The notes beneath the pieces are model-generated. The model ran no database searches, was not told where the DNA came from, and saw only the letters and a program-made list of their open reading frames with translations. 64,000 nt of DNA from Thermoplasmatales archaeon SW_10_69_26 (GTDB taxonomy: Archaea > Thermoplasmatota > SW-10-69-26): assembly GCA_003009755.1 (NCBI GenBank), contig PXUB01000030.1, forward strand, positions 1 through 64,000. The letters are read 5' to 3'. Both the position numbers and the translations under genes were made by a program. Below, in pieces: positions 42,941 through 51,001 of the stretch (position 1 is the first letter of the stretch; every line of letters begins with the position of its first letter).

Positions 42941-43046
42941 GCTTGCGACAAGCCGCGTCGGCCTCTTCAAGCCGCGGGCTGCCGAGGATGCCACCGCCCT
43001 CGCTGGAACCCGCAACGTTCAAGGCCCTGCCGGCGGCCTCGCCACC

Positions 43047-43517
43047 GTGGACGCCCGAGCCGCCCTGCAGCCCGTCGTGTGGCTGTCCTCGTGGGAGTGG
43101 CTGGGGCCGGCGACCGCGGGCGCGGCCCTCGCGGGCCTGCTCGGCTACCTCGGTCTCGCCGGCTCGGCCCCCGGCCTAGCCCTGCTCGTGGCGACCGTGT
43201 CGTGGTTGGCCGCCATGCTGGGCCTCGTGTTGCTTGTCTCGCCGGCCGAGCGCAAGATCACCTTCGAACGGCAGCTCGAGGTCGTCGGCGCCCGCGTCCT
43301 CGCTGCGGTCTTGATCTACTTCGGAGTCGGCTTCCTCGCGCTCTACGGTCTCAACGCGCTGGCGCCCGAGCAAGCCCGCGTGCCGATCGCCTGGGAAGGC
43401 CCCCTCCTGCAACCCTGGGAGAACCCGTTCTTCCGACGGGTCACGTTCTGGCCTTTCTACGCGCTGGTGCTCCTCGGCTGCCAGGATCTGGTGCCGACGC
43501 CGCCCGGGGCGTGCTGA
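43047..43517 (+). CDS. hypothetical membrane protein
   Basis: 156 residues from a GTG, with four hydrophobic segments: LGPATAGAALAGLLGYLGLA, ALLVATVSWLAAMLGLVLLV, VLAAVLIYFGVGFLALYGL, and FWPFYALVLLGCQ. The loop AERKITFERQLEVVGAR is basic and probably inside. The start fits CGTTCAAGG (43015-43023), 27-28 nt upstream. It is divergent from the ABC exporter. The family is not recognised. Confidence 0.6.
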   Translation: MDARAALQPVVWLSSWEWLGPATAGAALAGLLGYLGLAGSAPGLALLVATVSWLAAMLGLVLLVSPAERKITFERQLEVVGARVLAAVLIYFGVGFLALYGLNALAPEQARVPIAWEGPLLQPWENPFFRRVTFWPFYALVLLGCQDLVPTPPGAC

Positions 43518-43691
43518 GCACGCAGACCCCCTCAGACGGCACAGAGACCAACCACAGAGGATAGCCTCCACAGAGAACACACGAGGACGCCCGGCGTGGA
43601 GAGGAGGGGAGTTGGGGATCGAGACGCCGCACAGGACCGGACCAACTCGCGGGGGCGCGCCTCGCGTCGACCGCCCCGAGGCCGCCTGGGG

Positions 43692-44114
43692 CTACGTCGC
43701 GCGGGCGAGGAGGATCGATCCGGCAAGGGCGGCGGCGCCGAAGCCGACGGCGATCCAGGGGATCTCGCCCTTCGCGACGGTGACCTCACCGGTCGCGTTC
43801 ACCGTCGTCGTCTCGTTGCCCTCGCCGCTGGTGACGGACAGCTCGACGTCGTAGGTGCCTGGCTCGGCGAAGTCGTGCTCGACGGGGCTGCCGGTCGCCG
43901 TCGTCCCGTTGGGGCCAAGCGTCCAAGTGATCTCTGTCACGTTGCCGGTCAGCGCCTCCTCCCCCTCGGCCTCGAAGTAGCATCGAAGCTGCTGGCAGGT
44001 CGAGGAGAACGACAGCTCCTCGTCCTCTTGGGCGAGGACCGTCCCGGCCGACCCCAGCAGGGCCGAGCCGGCCAGCAGGGCGACGACGAGCCCGAGCTTC
44101 GCGGCGGAACGCAT
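43692..44114 (-). CDS. small secreted PKD-domain protein with C-terminal anchor
   Basis: 140 residues: signal (LGLVVALLAGSALLGSAGTV LAQ), one PKD-like domain (about 35-110; VEHDFAEPGTYDVELSVTSG), then a C-terminal membrane helix (IPWIAVGFGAAALAGSILLA). Two cysteines (TCQQLRC) may pair. Such proteins are displayed on the surface as adhesion or stalk modules. CCTAAACC (44139-44146) lies 28 nt before the ATG at 44114; a GTG at 44126 is less likely. Confidence 0.7.
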   Translation of the reverse strand: MRSAAKLGLVVALLAGSALLGSAGTVLAQEDEELSFSSTCQQLRCYFEAEGEEALTGNVTEITWTLGPNGTTATGSPVEHDFAEPGTYDVELSVTSGEGNETTTVNATGEVTVAKGEIPWIAVGFGAAALAGSILLARAT

Positions 44115-44201
44115 CGCAGCCCGCACGACCCTCCCCTTCCTAAACCCCCCGGACCCGCGTCGGGCTCAACGCTATAGGAGCCGGCCGCCTCTCGGCTCCC
44201 T

Positions 44202-44564
44202 GTGATCCACTGGATCGCGGTCGGGGTCGCCGTGCTGGCGACGATCCTGGGCCTGAGCCTGTGGCTCAACCGCAAGAAATCCACCGCCCACCTGTCGATC
44301 CGGTTGGCCGAGGCCTATCGCCAGGCCGGCGACTTCGAGACGGCTCGCGAGCTCTACGAGATCGCGCCCGATCTGGATCAAAACGTTGACCAGGCGCGTG
44401 AGGGCCAGCGCCGAGCCCGGGAGGAGGTGCGCCGACCGGTGCTCTCCGAGGCGCTGGTCGCCGCCGCTCGGCGGCGGTTGACCCAGGAGCGGGAGGAGGT
44501 GCAGGCCCACCTCGAGCGGGAGGGCATCGAGGTCGACCTGCCGCCGCTCCAGCGGCGCGGCTAG
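44202..44564 (+). CDS. membrane-anchored TPR-like small protein
   Basis: 120 residues. An N-terminal anchor (WIAVGVAVLATILGLSLWLN) is followed by HLSIRLAEAYRQAGDFETAR ELYEIAPDL, which has the spacing of one or two tetratricopeptide repeats, and a charged helical tail. GCTATAGG (44171-44178) is 28 nt before the GTG. It overlaps the stop of the convergent subtilase by 4 nt. Function unknown. Confidence 0.6.
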   Translation: MIHWIAVGVAVLATILGLSLWLNRKKSTAHLSIRLAEAYRQAGDFETARELYEIAPDLDQNVDQAREGQRRAREEVRRPVLSEALVAAARRRLTQEREEVQAHLEREGIEVDLPPLQRRG

Positions 44565-46522
44565 GAGGCGTCGGCGACGGTCACGTCGTCGACGAACCAG
44601 CCCTCGTAGTCGTTGGCCTGGCTATCCCGGGAGTCGAACACGAACCGCAGCTCGAGCGACGCGTCGGCGGGGAGGTCGTAGCTGGCCGACGTCCAGTTCG
44701 GCTGGTTGTCGTCGAGGCTGGTCCACTCGGCGATCGTCGTCCAGTCGTCGCCGGTGCGCTGCTCGACGCGCATGTGGTCGTAGCCGGAGCAGCTGATCAG
44801 ACCGCAGCTCGTCGACTCCGTCTCCCACCGGTGCTCGAACGCGAGTTGGGGGCTTCGGGCGTCCGAGGTGTCGACCGAGAACGTGGCCGTGCCGTTCGTC
44901 TGGTCGCCGGTATCGTAGGTGCAGGTGTCGTCCTGGGTGTAGGCCAGGTGGTTGGGGCTGCTGTCGGCCGCGTGGCAGGCGTCCGTCACGTGCCACAGGC
45001 CGGAGAGGGCGAAGCTCTGCGCCGCGCCGTCGTCGAAGGTCTCCTCGAGGATCGCCCCCGACGTGGACCCGCTCACGGTGACGTCCGTCGTGGCGTCGTC
45101 CTGGGTGCCCTCGTCGTCGGTCACGGTCAGCGTCACCGTGTAGGTGCCCTCGGCCTCGTAGCTGTGGTCGACGACCTCGCCGGTCGCCGTGGTGCCGTCG
45201 CCCAGATCCCAGTCGTAGCTCGTGAGGTTCCCGTCTGCGTCGGTCGCGTTGCTGGCGTCGAAGGTGCAGTTCAGCTCGGTGCAGTCGGCGGTGAACGAGG
45301 CCTGCGGAGGCTCGTTCGTGTCCCCACCGACGGCGTCGAGCAGCGCGGCCGCGTCGACCTCGCCGTGGCCGAACTCGTTGTCGTGGCCGGCATCGCCGAG
45401 ATCGCGCGCGGTGGTGTTCATCGCATCGCGCAGCTCGGTGTTCGTCAAGGACGGGTCGACGCTGAGCGCGAGCCCGGCGGCCCCGCTGACGTGGGGCGTG
45501 CTCATGCTCGTGCCGTCGAGCTGCGTGTAGCCGCCGTCGTTGTACGTCGACAGGATGTCGTCACCGGGAGCGGCGAGCTCGGCCTCGGGGCCCTGGCTGG
45601 AGAAGCTGCACTGCTGGCGGTCCGAGTCCGTGCAGGTCACGGCTACGACGCGCTCGCGGGCGGCCGGGTAGCCCACGCAGTCGCTGCATTGGCCGTCGTT
45701 GCCGGCCGCGGCGACGAGCAGGACGCCGCGCTCCCAGGCGTAGTCGACGGCCTGGCCGATCGTCGAGCTCGCCGAGCTCGAGCCCAGGCTCATCGAGATC
45801 ACGTCGGCGCCGTTGTCGGTGCTCCAGGTGATCGCGTCCGCGATGTCCGAGGAGCTGCCGGTGCACTGCACGACCAGCGAGTCCGACAGCGCCTTCGCGA
45901 CGAACAGGTTCACGCCGTCGGCGGTGCCGGCCACGCCGATGCCGTTGTCGGTGTTCGCCGACACGGTGCCGGCCACGTGGGTGCCGTGCCCGCAGCGGTC
46001 GTCGGCCGTGCCGTCGTCGCCGACGAAATCGCGCTGCTCGGCGACCGTGTTCTGCAGGTCCTCGTGGTCCTGGTCGATCCCGGTGTCGATCACGCTCACG
46101 TTGACGTCCGCGGATCCCAGCGTCGTGTCCCAGGCGGTGGGCGTCTGGATCTGCGGGAAGCCGTACTGCTCGTCGTAGCGTGGATCGTCGGGGGTGAACA
46201 GGGTGACGTAGGCGGTCGGATCCTCGCGCTCCACGTACTCGACGTTGTCGCGATGGCGATCCTCGAGGTGGAAGCTGGCCGGGTCCTCGAGCTCGACGAC
46301 GGCGAACCCGATCGCGTCGTTGACGTCGAGCACGGTGTGGCCTCGCCATTCGTCGTCGTCGACGTCGGCCGCGGCCAGATCCGCGAAACCGACGATCCAC
46401 CGGTCGCCGGCGGCGACGGGAGGACCTGCCGGGTCGGGTCCGGTGGCGGCGAGGCTGGCCGTCGGTACGAGCAACACGAGGGCGACGAGGAGAGCGGCGC
46501 GTTGGCTGGACAAGGCGGCCAC
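44561..46522 (-). CDS. secreted subtilisin-family serine protease with PKD and jelly-roll domains
   Basis: 653 residues. Signal AALLVALVLLVPTASLA; an inhibitor-like propeptide (about 30-120, RWIVGFADLAAADVDDDEWR); an S8 domain with Asp in VSVIDTGID (about 147), His in CGHGTHVAGT (about 178) and Ser in LDGTSMSTPHVSG (about 339); a PKD domain (about 410-490); and a C-terminal jelly-roll of MAM-like type (about 500-653, FEHRWETESTSCGLISCSGY). The secreted enzyme probably degrades proteins outside the cell. GATTTGAAG (46542-46550) fits the GTG at 46522, leaving out a long upstream frame extension. All catalytic residues are intact, unlike the variant Ser loop of 18226-19881. Confidence 0.92.
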   Translation of the reverse strand: MAALSSQRAALLVALVLLVPTASLAATGPDPAGPPVAAGDRWIVGFADLAAADVDDDEWRGHTVLDVNDAIGFAVVELEDPASFHLEDRHRDNVEYVEREDPTAYVTLFTPDDPRYDEQYGFPQIQTPTAWDTTLGSADVNVSVIDTGIDQDHEDLQNTVAEQRDFVGDDGTADDRCGHGTHVAGTVSANTDNGIGVAGTADGVNLFVAKALSDSLVVQCTGSSSDIADAITWSTDNGADVISMSLGSSSASSTIGQAVDYAWERGVLLVAAAGNDGQCSDCVGYPAARERVVAVTCTDSDRQQCSFSSQGPEAELAAPGDDILSTYNDGGYTQLDGTSMSTPHVSGAAGLALSVDPSLTNTELRDAMNTTARDLGDAGHDNEFGHGEVDAAALLDAVGGDTNEPPQASFTADCTELNCTFDASNATDADGNLTSYDWDLGDGTTATGEVVDHSYEAEGTYTVTLTVTDDEGTQDDATTDVTVSGSTSGAILEETFDDGAAQSFALSGLWHVTDACHAADSSPNHLAYTQDDTCTYDTGDQTNGTATFSVDTSDARSPQLAFEHRWETESTSCGLISCSGYDHMRVEQRTGDDWTTIAEWTSLDDNQPNWTSASYDLPADASLELRFVFDSRDSQANDYEGWFVDDVTVADAS

Positions 46523-46743
46523 GCGTGCAATGACGCCCCGTGATTTGAAGCCTCGTCCGTTCGACGGACGGTCGCAGCAGCGGTCAGAGTCGCAGGTTAT
46601 CGGCGTGAGGGGGTCGGCCCTAGTGGGGGCGAGCTGAACCGTGGGGCTCCTTGCCTCCCGAGAGTCAACCCTCCTGGCCATCCTGGGAACAACGTATTCA
46701 TGGGTGGAGCCTATGAATCAACGCCCTGCGAGGCCGATGAAGC

Positions 46744-47640
46744 ATGGCCAACTTCCGTATCCTTAGGGAGCGCCTACGGATTGACCATACTGGCCCCCGA
46801 GAACGGTCGTTGCAAATTCAGTATGAAATCCAGAACACTAGTGACGAACACGAAGAGGAAGTTTTCCTCATTCTTGATGAGTATCTGCCAGGGTTGCAGG
46901 TGACGACGGGTTCCGGGAAGGAGCTAGCATATCTCCCGGATGAAATGGTCGAGGATCGTGTCGGCGATCAAGAGGAATTTATTCGAGATGCCGTGGGCGA
47001 GGACATCTTCGAAGAGGGGGATTTCGAAGATGCGAGAATCCTGCTAGTCGAGCTTGAGGATCCTCTCCCTCCAAACGAAGTCTTTGTCTTGAAACTCAAC
47101 CACTTGGATGCCGTATCACCGCCTCAGGGCAGAGGATTGATTCGACAACCGCGATTTGAAGTGAGCGAAGCAAAGGGTCACGAAGGCCACGATACTTTCA
47201 TCGAAATCCGGGGGCCGGATAGGAGTTTGATTTCTCCAGATCAGGAACAAGGCGACCCTGATTTCACTGCCCTAGATGGCTACCTACAAGCAAAGGCAGA
47301 AGGAGGGGCGGGGTTGGTCAGCTTCCAATACGAGGTTCGACCAAGGGCTGCAGAGAAGGTTTTGGTCCGTTCTTTCTTCTTGGCTCTGACTCTGTTGCCT
47401 GTTATCGTTCTTACCGCTGCCGGGGTCTTCCAGGGCGGCCCCTGGAAATTCACTCTCCTGGGGGAGCAGATGGGGATTTTCTCCCCTCAGCAACGGTTGA
47501 GGGAGACATTGGGTGCAGTTGGCTTGACCGGAACCATTGCGCTGATGGGGTTGACTCGGCCCCGTTGGGTCCAGCGGCTATACTTCCTCCTGCCGCTTGT
47601 CCTTTATCTAGCGCTCATCCTCTGGCGGTTTTCCCCATGA
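46744..47640 (+). CDS. orphan protein with C-terminal membrane segments, AT-richer than its surroundings
   Basis: 298 residues. About 220 soluble residues (a beta-rich region with IQYEIQNTSDEHEEEVFLIL) are followed by three membrane helices: FFLALTLLPVIVLTAAGVF, AVGLTGTIALMGLT, and YFLLPLVLYLALILW. Codon choice is clearly unlike the neighbours: many third-position A and T, for example 'gaaattc' and 'ttgatt' style codons, in a window that is otherwise strongly G/C at third positions. It lies next to an insertion element and a tRNA with duplicated tails, so horizontal transfer is likely. Family not recognised. Confidence 0.65.
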   Translation: MANFRILRERLRIDHTGPRERSLQIQYEIQNTSDEHEEEVFLILDEYLPGLQVTTGSGKELAYLPDEMVEDRVGDQEEFIRDAVGEDIFEEGDFEDARILLVELEDPLPPNEVFVLKLNHLDAVSPPQGRGLIRQPRFEVSEAKGHEGHDTFIEIRGPDRSLISPDQEQGDPDFTALDGYLQAKAEGGAGLVSFQYEVRPRAAEKVLVRSFFLALTLLPVIVLTAAGVFQGGPWKFTLLGEQMGIFSPQQRLRETLGAVGLTGTIALMGLTRPRWVQRLYFLLPLVLYLALILWRFSP

Positions 47641-47800
47641 GTAAGGTTTATGTTTCAAGCTCCCCCATCTAGTGCCTGTGTCTGGAAGTGACGACCGGGA
47701 AAAGGCGCTGGAATCCACGGTAGTTCTCCGGACGCCCAAGACGCAGGAGCAGGCAGATTAACCGTCAAGCCTGATTTCTTGGCGGTAACGATTCGACGTT

Positions 47801-48844
47801 AGTGCTTCTCGGGGTGTCTCAGTAACCCCCTCTACGCCGCTGCCCCCAACTGCCCCGATCGTTTGAGCCGCTCGTTCGGCCGCGGCAGCATCTCCACAAT
47901 GCCTCGCAACGCTTTGTTGAGGGCCCGCCCGAGGAACGGGCGGTGGTTGAAGCGGAATGTGAACGCGTCCAAGTACGGCTGCACGTTCCAGTCCTCCACG
48001 TAGGCGTGCACCCTATACAGCACGCGTTTGAGGTTGCTGAACACCGTGTGACTCCACGGCAGCACATCGTGCATCTGCTCGCCCTCCTCGCGATCGGGCT
48101 GGCGAACCTCGCGCTCGTAGGCCGCAAGCCCGTTGTAGCCGTCCCCGTTGTCCGTCCACTAACATCGAGCCTTCCTGCACGCGGACTCGCACGGTGGGGG
48201 CCAGGTTCTCGCCGCCGGCGCCGGGCACGCATTGCAGGTGCAGGTTGCCGGCTTCCTCGTCCTTGTTGTCGACGAGGGCGACCACGCACTGCTTGCTGGT
48301 GCCCCGGCCTGAGGAATCGTCCGGGCGCTTGCCGCCCACGTAGGTTTCATCGGCTTCCCCCACGCCGTCTAACGATCGCTGCTGGGCGCGTCTCAGGATG
48401 CGGTAGATCTTCTGGCGGATGTTGTGCGCGGTCTCCGCGTGCACGCCCAACGTGCGGGCGAGCTCGGGCTCCGTGATGCCCTTCTTGGTTTTGATGACGT
48501 GGTAGATGGCCAGGAACCAGGTCTGTAGGTCGAGTTTGGTGTCCTGGAGGATCGTGCCCGCGGTCACGCTGGTTTGCTTGCGGCACGCGTAGCACTCGAA
48601 CACGTGGCGGGTCTGGATGAGGCCCCAGGGCTCGTCCTCGCCGCAATCCGGGCACGTGAAGCCGTCCTTGCCCCAGCGGTGCTCGCGGAGGTATTGCCAG
48701 CAGTCCTCCTCGGTGGGGTGTGTGTTGACGAATTCGGTCAGGCTGGGCAACGCGTCATCGGTCATGCTCCCGAAGATGGGCGATGGAGGGGTGTGGGTTC
48801 AGTCCGGGGTGGCTCGGTACCACTGACACAGGCCGAGAAGCACT
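47801..48844 (-). mobile_element. insertion sequence, IS1595 (ISXO2-like) family, with target duplication
   Basis: A 1,044-bp element. The left end starts AGTGCTTCTCGG then TGTCTCAGT; the right end, reverse complemented, starts AGTGCTTCTCGG then TGTGTCAGT, giving terminal inverted repeats of about 23 bp with three or four mismatches. The flanks carry the direct repeat TTCGACGTT at 47792-47800 and 48845-48853, matching the 8-bp duplications of this family to within a base. The duplication is still exact, so the insertion is recent. The single gene inside is frameshifted. Confidence 0.9.
47832..48765 (-). pseudogene. ISXO2-like transposase, frameshifted
   Basis: The first frame (48765 down to about 48160) carries a zinc ribbon (CPDCGEDEP, then CYACRKQ), a helix-turn-helix (ELARTLGVHAETAHNIRQKI) and the first catalytic block (GEADETYVGGKRP). 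After EGSML the sequence continues one base out of frame: TDNGDGYNGLAAYERE, HDVLPWSHTVFSNLKRVLYR and AYLDAFTFRFNHR-like ending at 47832. The break is at TTAG near 48160, not in a homopolymer, so it is more likely a true mutation. The intact protein would be about 310 residues. Confidence 0.85.
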
Positions 48845-48964
48845 TTCGACGTTTTACCGTCGAAGGTTTGCTCGGGAGACCTTGAATGCGATTAGCCACG
48901 CCGCGCCGCCTCACATCAAACTCTTATACGCCTCCCCCATATATCTGGCCTGCGCGGAAGCGTT

Positions 48965-49037
48965 GCGGGTGTAGTATAGTCTGGTAGTACACGGCCTTGC
49001 CATGGCCGTTGCGCGTGTTCAAATCACGCCACCCGCA
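48965..49037 (+). tRNA. tRNA-Gly, anticodon GCC
   Basis: Cloverleaf: acceptor GCGGGTG/CACCCGC, D arm with GTCTGGTAGTAC, anticodon loop TTGCCAT on stem CGGCC/GGCCG, T arm GCGTG-TTCAAAT-CACGC, discriminator A at 49037. No intron. TATA-like CTTATAC (48923-48929) and CATATATC (48938-48945) lie upstream. Its 3' end is repeated downstream (see 49028-49328). Confidence 0.92.
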
Positions 49038-49328
49038 TCCTCTCTCGCGTTGATTCCTCAGGGACTCCCATCGCCAGGCTCGGCTGAGGGGCCGCTGGCG
49101 GTGTCGCGCTGCATCGGAATCCCTCCGAGGGAGCGTCACGTGCGGGTGGCGTGAGCGGACGGCCGGCCGCAGCCACCGCCGAGGGCGTGCGAATCGAGAG
49201 CATCCGTAGCCGACGCGACCGTGCGGCTCGATGCTCTCGAGTGGCCAGATCTGCGATCTGGTCGAATCTCAGGGCCGACGGCGGAAATCGCCCGTCGGTC
49301 CTGAAGCCACCCGCATCCTCTCTCGCGT
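49028..49328. repeat. duplicated tRNA-Gly 3' ends (possible attachment sites)
   Basis: The last 10 bases of tRNA-Gly plus 13 bases of flank (49028-49050) recur exactly at 49306-49328. The 14 bases TCACGCCACCCGCA (49024-49037) also occur inverted at 49140-49153 (TGCGGGTGGCGTGA). Such copies are what integrating elements leave when they use a tRNA 3' end as attachment site. No integrase gene is present between them; the spacer is 255 bp. Confidence 0.7.
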
Positions 49329-49375
49329 CGAGTCCTCGGTTCGCACGGCCTTCGGCCGTGCTCTCGTGAGGGGGG
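49140..49375. repeat. third stem-loop array, downstream of tRNA-Gly
   Basis: Contains the hub CGAGAGCATC/GATGCTCTCG (49195-49239) with the same GACCGTGCGG loop core as at 20062. After AGT come GGCCAGATC-TGC-GATCTGGTC and CCGACGG/CCGTCGG, then GGTTCG and CACGGCC-TTC-GGCCGTG followed by CTC (49346-49365). The last matches the linker and hairpin order of array 1. So all three tRNA genes in the window are followed by the same kind of array. Confidence 0.7.
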
Positions 49376-49663
49376 TGTGCTCTGCGTGTGAAGAGGAGGC
49401 GGGGGGCCGGGGGAGACGCCACCGGCCCCCGTCGAGGCGCCGACGGGCACAGCTGGGAGGCAAGGTCCGTCGCGGTCGTAGGCGGGTCAGCGGTAGGGAG
49501 TCGCACTGCCCTCCGACGCCAAATCGTGACAACTAGTGTCACAGTATCAAGGTTGCGGTTCGGTCGCCTCGGGCGAGGTGCGTCGACCCGGCCCGCGGGG
49601 GCTGTGGGCCGACACGGAACGACTTAACTCCCGAGGCCCGTTCCCTGCCGCACGAGGGTCACG

Positions 49664-50989
49664 ATGGCTGAGCCGAAGATCACGGTCGAGCCCCCGGGAC
49701 CGGAAGCCAGGAAGGTGCTCGAGCGCGACGACGACGCGATCATCACGAACACGCGCACCACGCCCGTCGTCGCCGAGAGCGCCGACGGCTGGCTCGTCGA
49801 GGACGTCGACGGCAACCGCTTCCTCGACTTCTCCAGCGGGATCGCCGTCGTCAACACCGGCCACTGCCACCCCGGCGTGGTCGACGCCGTGCAGGACCAG
49901 GCCGAGGACCTGATGCACTTCGCCGGCACCGACTTCTACTACGACGCCCAGGTCAGCTACGCCGAGCGTCTGACCGAGCTCGCCCCCGTGCCCGACGGCA
50001 AGGTCTTCTACACCAACTCCGGGACCGAGGGCACCGAGGCCTCGATGAAGCTGGCCCGCCACAACACCGGCCGGCCCGGCTTCCTGGCCTTCCGGCAATG
50101 CTTCCACGGTCGCACGTTCGGCTCGCTGAGCCTGACGGCGAGCAAGGCCGAGCAGCGCCGCGGCTTCCAGCCGTTGCTGGCCGGCGTCTTCCACGTGCCC
50201 TTCCCGAACCCCTACCGCAACCCCTGGGACATCGACGGCTACGCAGAGCCCGACGAGCTCACCAACCGCGTCCTCGACCGCGTCGAGGAGCTGTTCGAGG
50301 GCCTGGCTCCGCCCGAGGACATCGCCGCCTTCTTCGCCGAACCGATCCAGGGCGAAGGCGGCTACGTCATGCCGCCGGAGGGCTTCTTCGGCCGGCTCGC
50401 GTCCCTGCTCGACGAGCACGGGATCTTGCTCGGCATCGACGAGGTGCAGACCGGCTTCGGCCGCACCGGCGAGCTGTTCGCCGCCGACCTCTTCGACGTC
50501 GAACCCGACCTCATCTGGCTGGCCAAGGGCATCGCCTCCGGCCTGCCGATGGGCGCCGTCGTCGCCCGCGAGGAGCTGGACTTCCCCTACAAGGGCGCCC
50601 ACTCCAACACCTACGGCGGCAACCTCGTCGCCCTCTCGGCCGCCGAGGCCACCCTCGACGCCATCGAGGACGAGGACATGCTCGCCAACACCCGCGAGGT
50701 CGGCGACCACATGCGCGAGCGCCTCGAGGAGATCCAGGCCAAACACGAACCCATCGGCGACGTCCGCGGCGTCGGCCTCATGCAGGCCATCGACCTCGTC
50801 CAGGACCACGAGACGAGGGAACCGGCCAACCAGCTGCAAGGCAAGGTCGTGCAGGGCATGTTCAAGCGCGGCGTGCTCGTGCTACCCTGCGGGTCCAGCT
50901 CGATCCGGTTCATCCCACCCCTGAACGTCGACCGGTCCTCGGTGGACGCGGCCGTCGAGGTGCTTGAGGAAACCTTGAAGGCGGTGTGA
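49664..50989 (+). CDS. class III aminotransferase (4-aminobutyrate/broad-specificity type)
   Basis: 441 residues, PLP-dependent. Segments: VEDVDGNRFLDFSSGIAVVN, TNSGTEGTEASMKLAR (cofactor phosphate), FHGRTFGSLSLTASK, the PLP-pocket aspartate in LLGIDEVQTGFGRTG, and the lysine in IWLAKGIASGLPMG (about residue 290). The whole resembles archaeal enzymes annotated as 4-aminobutyrate aminotransferase, some of which are amino-acid racemases. Substrate is not certain. GACTTAACTC (49621-49630) gives a leader of about 10 nt with GAGGG before the ATG. The next gene follows after 12 nt. Confidence 0.88.
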   Translation: MAEPKITVEPPGPEARKVLERDDDAIITNTRTTPVVAESADGWLVEDVDGNRFLDFSSGIAVVNTGHCHPGVVDAVQDQAEDLMHFAGTDFYYDAQVSYAERLTELAPVPDGKVFYTNSGTEGTEASMKLARHNTGRPGFLAFRQCFHGRTFGSLSLTASKAEQRRGFQPLLAGVFHVPFPNPYRNPWDIDGYAEPDELTNRVLDRVEELFEGLAPPEDIAAFFAEPIQGEGGYVMPPEGFFGRLASLLDEHGILLGIDEVQTGFGRTGELFAADLFDVEPDLIWLAKGIASGLPMGAVVAREELDFPYKGAHSNTYGGNLVALSAAEATLDAIEDEDMLANTREVGDHMRERLEEIQAKHEPIGDVRGVGLMQAIDLVQDHETREPANQLQGKVVQGMFKRGVLVLPCGSSSIRFIPPLNVDRSSVDAAVEVLEETLKAV

Positions 50990-51001
50990 GGTCCCCCACC
51001 C

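Noticed and set aside
49028-49328. Complete integrated element between tRNA-Gly tail copies
   Set aside because: Only 255 bp lie between the direct copies, with no gene; at most a remnant.
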